A stretch of 64,000 bases of DNA from the NCBI GenBank assembly GCA_947561715.1, contig OX387202.1:17373001-17437000 (forward strand), in the 5' to 3' direction. Shown here one piece after another: positions 49,226 through 64,000 of the stretch (position 1 is its first letter; every line of letters starts with the position of its first letter). The notes under the pieces were generated by a model. The model saw nothing but the letters and a program-made list of their open reading frames with translations. It was not told the origin of the DNA and made no database searches. The DNA is from Ascidia mentula. Taxonomy: Eukaryota > Chordata > Ascidiacea > Phlebobranchia > Ascidiidae. Both the position numbers and the translations under genes were made by a program.

Positions 49226-50028
49226 ACAGAAGTTAAACAAGAAACAACATGAAATTACATGCTGATTATTTCAAGTCGGATACAGAAGAATGCCTTACAA
49301 AAGGAAACTACCCTTTTTATTACAATTTATCCGTTTGTTGTCCATTTGTGTTTAATTGAGTTGCGCATTTTGTTTTTGTATCACTTTTTATTCATCGAAA
49401 ATGTGGTGTTTTTTACACACGACATATGAATGTACAAAACTTAGTAACGTGCAGATAGTTTCACATCACAATCATTACATTGGGTTTTAAGAGTTCTGTT
49501 TTAGGTTAGCTGAATTGCGAAACTGCGTTTTTTCGGCGGTTGTTGATTTGATAACTTGGTTGTTTACAATTGAACTATGTTTTTAGCCGTGTGACCTCAT
49601 TCAAAAACTTAATATTTAACATACAATTACGACTGCACTTAACCCAGATGATTTTAGCGTTTCATATCTTTCGTCACAAACTCCTCACACTGTGCAAACA
49701 TACAAACACCTCTACACAGAGCAAATCCCTCTGTCTTCATTTGCAACGATAATTAAACACTCTGTCTCTTTTTTTGGCGAAGGCACTGCCAACATTAGCA
49801 CGTAACCACTAAAGATTCGAGAGTTTTCAACTGATGATGACATAAGCACTTGCCCAAACGTTCAAAATATATAAAACAGGGCAAAGTTTACGGACCAGAC
49901 TCTATATTCTCAGAATCTTATCTAGATCTGCAACAATATTTCAAGCTTTCAGACGCTTATATACTTGAGTGTTACATCAGTTTGTCGAAAAACAAAAAAG
50001 GCGGTTTGCTGGTAATATTTGAATCTGG
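49226..50028. other. Upstream region of ficolin-like gene B
   Basis: Near copy of 30,453-31,256, with few substitutions and small indels. No other gene was found. Confidence 0.4.
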
Positions 50029-50316
50029 GAACCGTCAGGTACTTGTGGAAATATTGCAGGGAACCGTCAGGTATTTGTGGAAATATTGCAGGGAACCGTC
50101 ATTTAATTGTGGAAATATTGCAGGAAACCGTCATGTATTTGTGGAAATATGGCTGGGAACCGTCAGGTACTTGTGGAAATATTGCTGGGACCGTCAGGTA
50201 TTTGTGGAAATATTGCAGGGAACCGTCATGTAATTGTGAAAATATGGTTGGGAACCGTCAGGTACTTGTGGCAATATTGCAGGGAACCGTCAGGTACTTG
50301 TGGAAATATGGCTGGG
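50029..50316. repeat. 32-bp minisatellite, module B (~9 copies)
   Basis: Same array as in module A but two units (64 bp) shorter at its right end; the order of variant units is otherwise the same. Confidence 0.93.
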
Positions 50317-50708
50317 AATCTTTGGGTCCATTAGCAAAGCCACAAGAAGTTTCTCATTGGAGCTATACAAAAGGTCAAGCCGTGGTAATTAAAATGTGTG
50401 TGCAAGCAAAGCAACAGATACGTCAAAACCACTCGTACAGGATGCAATCAGGACTGGTATCGGCACTCAAACCTCGGAAATAATGTGAAAGACATCGGCA
50501 AAAGGCGCAATGTGATTCCATCGAACCAACGTTCTTCGTATTAATGCAATGGATAAACGCGGAAAACTGCATAATGGTCACTGAATTTAACGCCTCACAA
50601 AAAATAAAACAACAGTTTGGTTTGGTTCATATGACGATGCATAAACACAAAAAACACTTCCGGTGTCTCCACGGGGGAAATTACCTCTTACGTGCAAATT
50701 TCATGTAT
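50317..50708. repeat. S-repeat fragment
   Basis: S-repeat sequence between the minisatellite and a K copy, extending further into the unit than in module A and ending at catgtattttg. Confidence 0.7.
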
Positions 50709-51841
50709 TTTGTAACCATTGAATACTTTCACTCGCATGAGTTAAGATGGTAATTGCTGGGCACTTGCGTGAATTTGAAAATCGTTCGTAGTCCTGGCTG
50801 ACGTAAACATTCATCACACACGTACAACATTAGTGGCTGGCGGTGCGGTTTTCGATATCGCGGCAAACGGTCGGGTGTTCATACGAGCCGGCGCCATGCC
50901 GTGCAGGCGTGATTTTCTCGCTTGCACCGACTGACGGCGGAGTTAAATCTGATTTAACTTTTCCGTCAACCGCAATGCTCGGAAGATTGTTTTCGCATGG
51001 TATTTGCTTTGTTATGATGAATTTTAGGTGGTTTAAAGTACTTTTATTTATACATTGAGTGTTTGGTAAAAAAATACCAGAAATTAATTAATAGATGATA
51101 ATATTGTTCGCAATGACGCAATAATTATTTTTTTGTTATTTTGAAAACGTTTGTTTAAATAAATCTGGTGCATCAGAGACACAAACCTGGTCATTTTCTG
51201 ATCCAAAAGTAATAGCGAACTAAATAATGCATTTTTTTAGAGTAATGCTCTGTACATGATTATTTTATTGATTTTGAAGTTAAACGTTAACAACAATTTG
51301 TCCTATCAACGATTTTACGACACAGAGGGTCAAGGTGTTTTAAATCGCACTTCGGGTATGAATGCCGCTGTCGCTTCAGACGGTGCGAAAATAATCCGCG
51401 AACAACCGCGTCTGTTGTGCAGAAAAGGGCGTTCCAAAACATATTTTTTCGTGCTGTGATGCAATCAAAACACATTCCCGTGGTTAGGATAAATATGCTT
51501 TATAGAGCGACCATATCTGGCCACGTATGGTGATGACCACTATGGAATATTATGCGAATTTAAAATCTTGGACTTTAGTCATCTCTCCCCGACCCATCTT
51601 CAACACCATTGCATTCTAGTTGCGGTAAACGAAAAAACATAACATCCTGCATGCGAAAATGTCTTTGCTTGTACGCAGTATCCAAATACTAAAATTGTGT
51701 CAGATTGATTTCAATTCGTATTCCGTTTCGTTTTAAGTCTATATATTCTAATTATTGCTATTTTTGCATGTTTTCGGGGTTCGACGAATCCTTGCAGAGA
51801 ATCCAAGGGCTTCGATGAGGTTGAAAGGTTAAGAATCACTA
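50709..51841. mobile_element. K element copy, left end deleted
   Basis: Matches K from gtaaccattgaatactttca to the right terminal repeat (aagaatcact). The left terminal repeat and about 170 bp are missing. The right junction with S repeat is the same as at 32,920. Confidence 0.7.
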
Positions 51842-52630
51842 ATCAATGTTCTGATACTCAGACAAGAAAGCAACGAAGCGGGAAGTTTTCTGGGGGAATT
51901 TTGGGAAAAAGGAACGTTGACTTCTTTCCACGTCTCTCTCGTATTTTAACTGCATGTCTTGCTCTTTTTCGGTGGGAGCTTGGAAGTATGTGTAATGTGT
52001 AGTCACATACTAAACTCACTGCACAACTATATGATTGACTCAAAAAGGGTAACAAATATTAACAAAATAATGCAATTTAAATATTTTATTTTATAGTTTT
52101 TTCTTATATATTTTTTTATCAAAATGTTCACTGGCATCGCAGCCAAGGCTTGGTACCTAAGCTTGATCAACCACTGTGGCTCCTATAGGCGCAACAAATC
52201 CTGTGGAGGCGAAAGGCCTGTTGGCCAATAATTGCCTGAATGTCTATTCCAACTGTCTCTCTGTAGAATTTACAATGACAAACACTTTAATTCGAATAAC
52301 ATTTTTTTATCAGGCTTTGGGAATAAATTCCAATCCACGGCGAATAGCTCATAGAGACTCAGTGTTGATAGTCTTGTTGCATTGATAATAGAGAATGCAA
52401 TTGAACACGTAACAGACTAATCTTAACTCAACTTGTAATGCCATGCGCTGCGATTTGAAACGTAATATCACGTGACAATGCTAGTACAGCAGCGACACAT
52501 AGTGGAAGAGGAAAAAGGGAATGTTAAGCAATGACTGCTAAAATTTGACATTGTCCGCTGCAATATCCACATCGCTATGTGACTTAAACCTTGGTTTCCT
52601 ACATAAGTAAGATTTTCCCCGAAATGTTCG
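51842..52630. repeat. S-repeat unit
   Basis: A shortened S unit containing the gtagtcacata, cctaagcttgatcaaccact and atatcacgtgac landmarks, ending where block X of module C begins. No gene. Confidence 0.75.
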
Positions 52631-55600
52631 CAAATGCGTTTGAACGCTCAGTATAATGTAGGATTGTAGAACATGACCCACTCAAACAATGTAGGATTGA
52701 CCACACGAATATAGGAGTTTGTTAACGACGGACGAAAGGTCTTCTTTTTGAATGGAAAATTCTGCGCAAGTTTCAGTGGGTCATGTTCCACACCCTATAC
52801 AGTCTTCCTGTCTGTGCAGCGGTAATCGAAACGTGTTGATTTCCGATGGACTCGGTGGTTGATACGGTCTGGGTATGGCCACCTCATCACACAGAATTTT
52901 GCGTTTTTGTGTGTGGATTTTGGAATGGCCACCTCATATTGTTTATTCATTACCGAACTTACGCACATAGCAACGAACTTGTTTTAACCTATTTATTTTT
53001 CGAAATTATGGTTATTTTGTTAATATGTGTGCACTACGGTATATAAGCCTATTTTACCGTGCAAAATAAGTTTAATTCTAGCGCTACATAGAAGGACCAT
53101 GAATTATGGATGGTGGCAAAAGATATTACGGAAGAAAAGGCCCGATTTTGTAGCTGCAGTATCTTTGTATCCGAAGGCATAACAAAAATATTAGGAAAGC
53201 TATTTTTATAGCAAGCAATAGGTTTTCGTACACGAGTCACAAACCGTTGTCATTTGTATTTAATCTAAAAGAAACGACCGTTTGCAACTGTTCTGGTTAC
53301 GTCGTGTGATTAGTATAATGTGCCAAAATCAATCTGTGACTACCTGTGTGATTACTACCACCGTGCGGAAAACTGATAGCAATTAACTGTCATATAAATG
53401 CGTTCTTGTAATCCAGGGGTGCACAAGCTTTTTACTATTGCCGACCGCAACACACACACCACTGTGTGCTAACGGCCGCCACTGAATATACTATTTTTTC
53501 AACGATATACTCCTGATAATTACGACAAGTTGACATGAGCATTATTAGAAAGGAATGGAAATGATTCCATACCTGAAAAAATGTGCACTATTTATTATTT
53601 ACATTTGCCAAATTACGTATATTACAATGTAATGAAATGTCGAATTATTCAATGACTGCCTTGTTCTTGCACGCTAGGTTCACGTCTCCATCATAAAACA
53701 ATCCACTTCCCATTTGGGATTAAATGCCCTTTTCTCTTGTTTTAACAGCCTTTTGCGTTTCAGCGACATGACTGAGCGATTCCACTGTTTAGCTTTTCGA
53801 CAACTGCACATGCGTACTTGACAATTCACCGGTATGCTATTAATGTTTTATGACGTCACCATCCCTATTGTTGCGCTTTGTCTCGGTTGCGGTGGCTGCA
53901 CCAGTTACTACTCGCTACAGCGAACGAAGGTCTATAACGCGGAAATGGAAATGGACCTAATCAATAGCTTAACTCTTGAGACCGCTAGAAAAACAAGTTT
54001 CAGAAGCAACGACGGCCGCCAATGCATATATTTTGATATAAATGTGCACGGCCGCAAAAAATAGCGTCCGCGGCCGCAGGTTGTGCACCGCTGTGTAATC
54101 GAACGTTTTTAGTTGATTGTTTAGCCTACAGTCATTTCGACACGAACAATTTAAAGAAACTCAACATCAACGGGAAAACAAAAATGTTTATCTTGGGTAA
54201 TTTTCGTTCAAGTATATCAACTCACTTATAAATGCTTTGGCAAATGCCTTAGTCAGGGGTTCACAAATGGATTCATCAGGCTGTCCACAAGCATATGAAA
54301 AATGCACAATGTTACAGGACCTACGATGCGATGCGTGCTTATGATGCTTGAATGTCATTGCGTAAACCACTAAGTGGCGACAGCAACTCTGGAGCGATGT
54401 CTGACTGAAATAGGAAGTCATTATGTTCGTACAACTGACTTGGAGGTCCACAATACAGCAGTACACACAAAAATCTGTTTTGAGACCAGATCTTGTGCAG
54501 AAATATCTCGTCAACTATTTTGCAAGGGAAATATCTTGCGGTGCCAGATCCGTCACCCAGCACATCGAACACAACACGCAAATGGGAGACGCGACGGAAA
54601 CACAAACACTACAAAAATTCCCATTTGTTTTGAGCTTGATTTATTAATAGCGGCTCGAGGCTCACGCTTTTGGGGAAAAGAGAAAAAAGAGATTTTTCTT
54701 GTAAATGTGTATTTGCCTTCCGCAGAGTTATTAAAATATGATAGGAATTCCATTTTATGGAAAGTGATTACTTGACCCACAAACAGTTTTTCAACGCATG
54801 TAATCCATAGTCTAACCTTTTTGCATGTAATTGCTTTAAGCGTAGTTCTTGTTGGTGTTGGCAAAAATTGTTGTGGAAATAATATAACATTTTCAATTTG
54901 CCGCTAGATGTCGCAAGTGGTAGCGTATTGACAATATATTTTTATGTGTCATGATCAGTATACTGGGAAAATGTAAGCTGTCGGCTTAGTGCCCAACTTC
55001 TTATTTTATGGCAAGTGGTTGGTTTCGAACACGAGTCACAAACAGGTTTTGTGATGACGATTACATGCTACTGTCACGTGATTTATGAAATCGGCCCCAA
55101 TCCATCTGTGACCACCTGTGTGATTATTATGTTTTTGTGTTGTGCTAATTGCAATTATCTGTGTTTAAAGTGTGCTTGGTATCTAACCTTTTCATTCATT
55201 GGTTTAAAATCATTTCAATACGAACAATCCAAAGAAAAACAGCATGAATTTTATCGCAAATCTAGTCCAGCATTTAGCAGGTTTCGAGACATTGAAATTA
55301 GCGAAATACTTGGTTTACTAACTTTTATAGAACATGATAAATGGTCGCGACAACAACGCACCGAAACTGAAGTAGTTTTTTTATTAAAATTGCAACTCAA
55401 TGTACGTACCGCCGATTTGAAGCACCACAAAAATTGCACACGCACCAAACTTTAAGCTGTGTCTAACATAGAAAAACATTACTTTCCACGTCTTTAATAC
55501 AAATATTGAGCTCCAATTTTACACATAAACAAGGTTTACAAACAGTTGTTTGTACAGAGAATCCATGAGCAGGAGACGATACATGTTTCTTTGCGGTCGC

Positions 55601-58277
55601 TGAACTCAACAAGTTTCTTGATATCTGTCCAATGTAGGATTGACCACATGAATATGGGAGTTTGTTAACGACGGACTAGAGGAGAAAGGTCGTCTTTTTT
55701 TTTAATGGAAAGTGCTGCGCAAATTTGCGTGGATCATGTTCCACGATCTATACAGTCTTCCTGTCTGTGCAGCGAATCGGGTTAATTCCTGTCGGAATCG
55801 GTGGTTGATACGGTATTCATCACCGAGCATACGCAGTTGGCAATGAACTTGTGTAGGTACCCATCCCTTTGCAGCAAGTATTTATGTCTTCGAATTCACT
55901 GTCGATGATTTTATACGTGCTGCTTATCTTGTAGGTACGTAGAAGGATGCATGGAACGCATAAGGTTAACCTCTTAATGACGCGGGACAAAGCTCTACTA
56001 TTTGCTATAGAGATTGGGGCTGGCTGTAGCCTCCTGAAGGTTGTGCTGAAGACCTTTCCGGGCGTGGCATTTTTGCCTGAAAATAATCGTTCATTCCTCA
56101 AGCCGTCTCAAATATGCTGAATTTACCATTGCCTCCACTTGAACTCATAATCATCCAACCAGTTCTGTTGATCATTTGTTTCCACACTCCACTTATTTGG
56201 ATGACCCTTGTGGGTTAAACGACCATTTCACTCTTTGCTGCCAGAAAATTTAAGCTAATTTCCTTTATTTCTCAATGAATTTAAATGTAATAAAATGAGT
56301 CTGACACAAATTGCGAAGTTTTTAATTAATATTTTGCACATTTTTTGTAATTGTTTTGATGTTATGGACTCAGTTATTTGCACCTACAGAAGCAATTCAT
56401 GCGTGTAAATGCTTTGCGAAAAGGTTATATGTTTCGATCGCAAGGGCTGGAGGAAATGATAAATACTGGATTGGTCAAAGGCGCTCGAGCCATATACCAA
56501 ACAAAATGGTATTGGGGCAAACGTGTTCAATTTTCAGTAATGCTTTCTGCATCTCGATTTTAGAGTATATTTTACACTGAAAGCATTCGCTTATGACTAT
56601 TTTGTCGTTAATATGTGTGCATGACTTTGTGACATACAATATTAATGCTTTCCTGTACTCTTTAACATGTAACATCCAGCCACATATTTTTTCCTAATTT
56701 TGGGTTGATTTGTTCCCATTATATGTGTGCACTACGGTAAGCAGATAAGTTTGTTTCTAGCGCTGCAGTGATAGAGCATGAATTATGGATGGTAGCTCGA
56801 GGTGTCCAGTTCAAAAGCTGCAGGATCTTTGAGTTCGCAGAATCAAACAATATTTGGGAAGGTTTTATCACGATCATTATATTTATTATGAAAGAAACGA
56901 CATTTTTCAACTGTTCTGGTCTCGCCAAGTGATTAGTAAATTGTGCCACAATCAATCTGTGACTGCCTGTGTGATTACTACCTCCGTGCGGTATACTGAT
57001 AGCGATTAACTGTCATATAAATGCGTTCTTGTTATCGAACGTTTTCAGTTGATGGTTTAGCCTACAGTCATTTCGACACGAACAATTTAAAGAAACTCAA
57101 CATCAAGATGGAAATAAAAATGTTCATCTCGTGTTAGTTTTCGTTCACGTATATAAATGCTTTGACAAATGCCTTACTCAGGGGTTCACAAATAGATTCA
57201 TCAGGCTTGTCCACAAGCATATTAACAATGCACAATGTTACAGGACCTACGATGCGATGGTGTTTACGATGCTAAAATGTCATTGCGTAAACCACTAAGT
57301 GGCGACGGCAACGCTGGAGCGATGTCTGACTGAAATAGGAAGTCCTTATGTTCGTACAACTGACTTGGAGGTCCACAATGCAACACCACACACATATATC
57401 TGTTTTGAGACTAGATCTTATGCAGAAATATCTCGTCAACTATTTTGCAAGGGAAATATCTTGCGGTGCCAGATCCGTCACCCAGCACATAGAACACAAC
57501 ACGCAATTGTATTCAATGTTGAGCAGAATGGGAGACGCGACGGAAACACAAACACTACAAAAATTCCCATTTGTTTTGAGCTTGATTTATTAATAGCGGC
57601 TCGAGGCTCACGCTTTTCGGGAGAAGAGAAAAAAGAGTGTTTTTCTTGTAAATGTGTATTTGCCTTCAGCAGAGTTATTAAAATATGATAGGAATTCCAT
57701 TTTATGGAAAGTGATTACTTGACCCACAAACAGTTTTTCAAAAAAAAAAACGCATGTAATCCATAGTCTAATCTTTTTGCATGTAATTGCTTTAAGCGTA
57801 GTTCTTGTTGGTGTTGGCAAAAATTGTTGTGGAAATAATATAACAATTTCAATTTGCCGCTAGATGTCGCAAGTGGTGGCGTATTGACAATATTTTTTTA
57901 TGTGTCATGATCAGTATACTGGGAAAATGCAAGCTGTTGGCTTAGTGCACAACTTCTTATTTTATGGCAAGTGGTTGGTTTCGAACACGAGTCCCAAACA
58001 GGTTTTGTGATGACGATTACATGCTACTGTCACGTGATTTATTAAATCGGCCCCAATCCATCTGTGACCACCTGTGTGATTATTATGTTTTTGTGTTGTG
58101 CTAATTGCAATTATCTGTGTTTAAAGTGTGCTTGGTATCTAACCTTTTCATTCATTGGTTTAAAATCATTTCAATACGAACAATCCAAAGAAAAACAGCA
58201 TAAATTTTATCGCAAATCTAGTCCCAGCATTTAGCAGGTTTCGAGACATTGAAATTAGCGAAATACTTGGTTAACTG
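52631..58277. repeat. Block X, module C
   Basis: Third copy of block X, sharing the 680-bp hAT-like insertion with module B. It extends about 0.5 kb further into the repeated unit than A or B before being cut off by the 28S rRNA fragment. No credible gene. Confidence 0.72.
53414..54093. mobile_element. 680-bp hAT-like element, module C
   Basis: Same element, same length and same tgtaatc flanks as at 38,604-39,283, at the equivalent position of block X, so copied with the block and not inserted independently. Confidence 0.82.
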
Positions 58278-58480
58278 ACTTTTCTGACTCCTCTTGCTTA
58301 AAGTTCCAGATGATTGATAGGCCACGCTTTCGCGGTCTGTATTCATGCCGAAAATCAAGTGAGCTTTTGCCCTTTTACTCTACGCAAGGTTTCCGTCCTC
58401 GCTGAGCTCACCTAAGGACAACTGTGTTATTCTTTGACAGATGTACCGCCCCAGTCAAACTCCCCGCCTGACAAGGTTTG
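58278..58480 (-). rRNA. 28S rRNA gene fragment (pseudogene, peptidyl-transferase region)
   Basis: The minus strand contains the conserved large-subunit core: GGGGAGTTTGACTGGGGCGG, tacatctgtcaaag, tgtcctaagg, gagctcagcgaggacgg, aaaagggcaaaagctcactt, gaatacagaccgcgaaagcg and gtcagaaaagt. About 200 bp is present; a short G/C-rich stretch to 58,500 may belong too. Compared with the usual eukaryotic sequence it lacks one copy of the gatttt repeat after 'cactt', so it looks like a decayed or foreign fragment. It sits exactly where block X stops in module C. Confidence 0.85.
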
Positions 58481-58500
58481 CAGGGCGGGCGCCACACTTA

Positions 58501-58814
58501 AGACCGTGACCCGAAGGTCTCTTCTGCTTTACTGAATAATGACACAACAAGCAAAAGGTTCCATGTTTTAATGTTCCATGTATATTATTTTATATGTGAT
58601 GATTTGTGAAGCAAAGTATTTACAAAATATTCACAGCATCAAGCAAACACACTTGTGAATTCGATGCAATCGTGGTGGTAACGTGTATGTGAGGTTTATA
58701 AATTGTTGATTTCTTCAAAGAATAAAGAATAAATAAATTTTCCAGTAATTTCGATGATTTCTCGTTAATAACGCAAATAATTCCATTTATTTGCATTGTT
58801 TATCCTCAGTTTTA
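58501..58814. other. Downstream flank of ficolin-like gene C (shortened)
   Basis: Resumes homology with 27,418-27,730 of module A at gaccgtgacccgaaggtctc; the preceding half kilobase of that flank is missing. No gene. Confidence 0.45.
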
Positions 58815-61539
<2,725 letters not shown>

Positions 61540-61558
61540 CTGCATTTTGAAAGTAGGC

Positions 61559-61560
61559 CT
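61559..61560 (-). other. Conserved 3' splice acceptor upstream of gene C start
   Basis: Minus strand ttgtttaacttttgtag about 20 nt before the ATG, matching A and B with one substitution. Confidence 0.5.
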
Positions 61561-62387
61561 ACAAAAGTTAAACAAGAATCATCATGAAATGTTACATGCT
61601 GATTATGTCAAGTCGGACGCAGCAATATGCTTTATAAAAGGAAACTACCCTTTTTATTACATTTTATCCGTTTGTTGTTCATTTCTGTTTAATTGAATTC
61701 CGCATTTTATTTTTGTATCACTTTTTGTTCATCGAAAATTTAGTGTATTTTTTACACACGACATATGAATGTACAAAAGTTAGTAACGTGCAGATAGTTT
61801 CACATCACAATCATTACATTGGGTTTTAAGAGTTCTGTTTTAGGTTAGCTGAATTGCGAAACCACAGCGTTCTTTTGGCGGTTGTTGATTTGATAACTTG
61901 GTCGTTTGCAATTGAACTATCTTTTTAGTCGTGTGACCTTATGTAAAAACCTAATATTTAACATACATAAACGACTGCAGTTCATCCAGATGGTTTCAGC
62001 GTTCCATATCTTTCGTCACAAACTCTTCACACTGTGCAAACATACAACCACCTTTACGCAGAGCAAGTATGTCCCTCTGTCTTGATCTGCAACGATATAT
62101 TAAACACTCTATCTCTTTTTCTGGCGACGGCACTGCCAACATTAGCACGTAACCACTTGAGATTCGAGAAATTCGACTGATGATGGTATAAGCACTTGAC
62201 GAAACGTTTTAAATATATAAAACAGGGCAAAGTTTTCAACAGTATGGGCCAGTCTCTTTATTCTCAGAATCTTACCTAAATCTGCAACAATATTTCAAGC
62301 TTCCAGGCGCTTTTATGCTTGAATGTTATTTCAGTTTGTCGAAAAACAAAAAAAGGCTGTTTGCTGGTGATATTTGGATCTGGCAAC
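61561..62387. other. Upstream region of ficolin-like gene C
   Basis: Homologue of 30,453-31,256, more diverged than B is from A. No further gene seen. Confidence 0.4.
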
Positions 62388-62840
62388 CGTCAGGTACTTG
62401 CGTAAACATTGCTGGGAACCGTCAGGTATTTGCGTAAATATTGCTGGAAACCGTCAGGTATTTGCGAAAACATTGCTGGGAACCGTCAGGTATTTGCGAA
62501 AACATTGCTGGGAACCGTCAGGTATTTGCGTGAACATTGCTGGGAACCGTCAGGTATTTGCGTAAATATTGCTGGAAACCGTCATTTAATTGTGGAAATT
62601 TTGCAGGGAACCGTCATGTAATTATGGAAATATTGCTGGAAACCGTCATTTGGTTGGGAAATATTGCAGTGAACCGTCATGTATTTGTGGAAATATGGCT
62701 GGGAACCGTCGGGTAATTGTGGAAATATTGCTGGGAACCGTCATATAATCGTGGAAATATTTTTGGGAACCGTCAAGTAATTGTTGAAATATTGCAGGGA
62801 ACCGTCAGGTATTTGAGGAAATATTGCATGGAACCGTCAT
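62388..62840. repeat. 32-bp minisatellite, module C (~14 copies)
   Basis: Same 32-bp period as in A and B. The first six or so units form a distinct subfamily (tatttgcgtaaatattgctg and tatttgcgaaaacattgctg types) not found in A or B, showing local re-expansion; later units are of the A/B type. Confidence 0.93.
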
Positions 62841-62953
62841 TTGGAATAGTGACATTGCCATATATATGTGAAGTATCAAACAGATTAATTTATTTGAACT
62901 TGGGCATTGCGTAAGAATGAAAGTTCCACAAAAGATTTCCCAAATATTTAGGT
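62841..62953. repeat. S-repeat fragment with K insertion point
   Basis: S-repeat sequence ending cccaaatatttaggt immediately before the K element, the same left junction as at 5,179. Confidence 0.75.
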
Positions 62954-64000
62954 CAGTGGTTCTTGATCTTGGTTAGACCAAAACCCCAGGGGTTCGATTT
63001 CGACGTTTCAGGGGTTCGACGAAGCTCCAATGATTTACAAAAATCAGCGAACGTTTCAGTCACATTTTTCTCTCAAATAGTTTCGCAAGTTAGGTTGGCA
63101 CGAGGAGGTTGGATTGTAACCATTGAATACTTTCACTCGCATGAGCAAAGATAGTAATTGCTGGGCACTTGCGTGAATTTGAAAATCGTTCGTAGTCATG
63201 GCTGAGGTAAACATTCATCACACACGTACAACATTGGTGGCTGGCGGTGCGGTTTTCGATATCGCGGCAAACGACCGGGCGTTCATACGAGTCGGCGCCA
63301 TGCCGTGAAAGCGTGATTTTCTCGCTTGCACCGACTGATGGCGGAGTTAAATCTGATTTAACTTTTCAGTCAACCGCAATGCTCGGAAGATTGTTTTCGC
63401 ATGGTATTTCGATTGTTACAATGAATTTTAGGTGGTTTAAAGTACTTTTATTTATACATTGAGTGTTTGGTAAAAAAATACCAGAAATTAATTAATAGAT
63501 GATTATTATTGCTCGCAATGACGCAATAATTATTTTTTTTAATTTTGAAAACGTTTGTTCAAATATATCTTGTAGATCAGTACCACAAACCTGGTCATTT
63601 TCTGATCCAAAAGTAATAGCGAACTAAATAATGCATTTGTTTTGAGTAACGCTCTGTACATGAATATTTTATTGATTTTGAAGTTAAACGTTAGCAACAA
63701 TTTGTCCTATCAACGATTTTTGGATACAGAGGGTCAAGGTGTATTGGTTATTTAAACCGTTCTTCGGGTATGAATCCCGCTGTCGCTTCAGACGGTGCCA
63801 AAATAATCCGCGAACAATCGCGTCTGTTGTGCAGAAGAGGGCATTCCAAAACATATTTTTTCGTGCTGTGATGCATTCAAAACACATTCCCGTGGCTAGG
63901 TCAGATATGCTTTATAGAGCGACCATATCTGACCACGTTTGCGAATTCAAAGTCTCGGGCTTTAGTCATATCTCCCCGACCCATCTTCAACACCATTGCA
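62954..64000. mobile_element. K element copy, cut by window end
   Basis: Left terminal repeat CAGTGGTTCTTGATCTTGG is intact. Internal sequence follows the 5,179-6,476 copy, including the ctggcggtgcggttttcgat landmark. The right end lies outside the window. It contains the 36-codon ATG frame seen near 31,893, starting near 63,199. Confidence 0.7.

Noticed and set aside
62176..62215. Hammerhead-ribozyme-like core (ctgatga ... gaaac), as carried by Penelope-like retroelements
   Set aside because: The intervening 17 nt do not form a convincing stem II, the required GU-H after stem III is not present, and modules A and B read caaac instead of gaaac. A covariance search with the hammerhead models would settle it.

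Overview
The window looks like accessory, repeat-dominated DNA from an animal nuclear genome. Three multi-exon genes with short GT-AG introns encode secreted collagen-plus-fibrinogen-domain lectins (ficolin-like). There is also a metazoan-type Ty3/gypsy retrotransposon, hAT-type non-autonomous DNA transposons and a fragment of nuclear 28S rRNA. Ficolin-like lectins joined to a collagen stem, AT-rich DNA, very short introns and a candidate spliced-leader acceptor would all fit an invertebrate chordate such as an ascidian (Ciona-like). That placement is inference. No bacterial features were seen.

Layout. 1-14,043 is a complex, decayed satellite-like array ('S repeat', about 2.2 kb unit with internal sub-duplications) carrying a hAT-like insertion ('K', 5,179-6,476). 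14,044-21,434 is a tandem array of three 1,226-bp units. The third unit is split by an LTR retrotransposon with 521-bp LTRs (17,326-21,035). From about 21.7 kb to the right end, a composite module occurs three times: block X (2.3-kb internal repeats without convincing genes), then a ficolin-like gene on the minus strand, then a 32-bp minisatellite, then S/K repeats. Module A has its gene at 27,731-30,431, module B at 46,569-49,204 and module C at 58,815-61,539.

Genes. All three ficolin-like genes can be spliced in silico into continuous reading frames (334, 335 and 319 aa) with matching intron phases. Each has a signal peptide, a short cysteine-containing segment, ten Gly-X-Y triplets, a coiled-coil neck and a complete fibrinogen-related domain (FReD). 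The last exon, which carries the Ca/ligand region, varies most between paralogues, while exons 4-6 are almost unchanged. Copy C lacks the 72-bp neck exon. A degenerate EF-hand gene (43,053-43,897) lies in a module-B-only insertion. The retroelement keeps RNase H and integrase but has lost gag, protease and the start of reverse transcriptase.

Most striking: a young cluster of secreted pattern-recognition-type lectins amplified together with unstable repeats. The X/ficolin junction has a different structure in each copy (direct join, 2.7-kb insertion, 28S rRNA fragment). Transposon markers and gene structure give conflicting copy genealogies.
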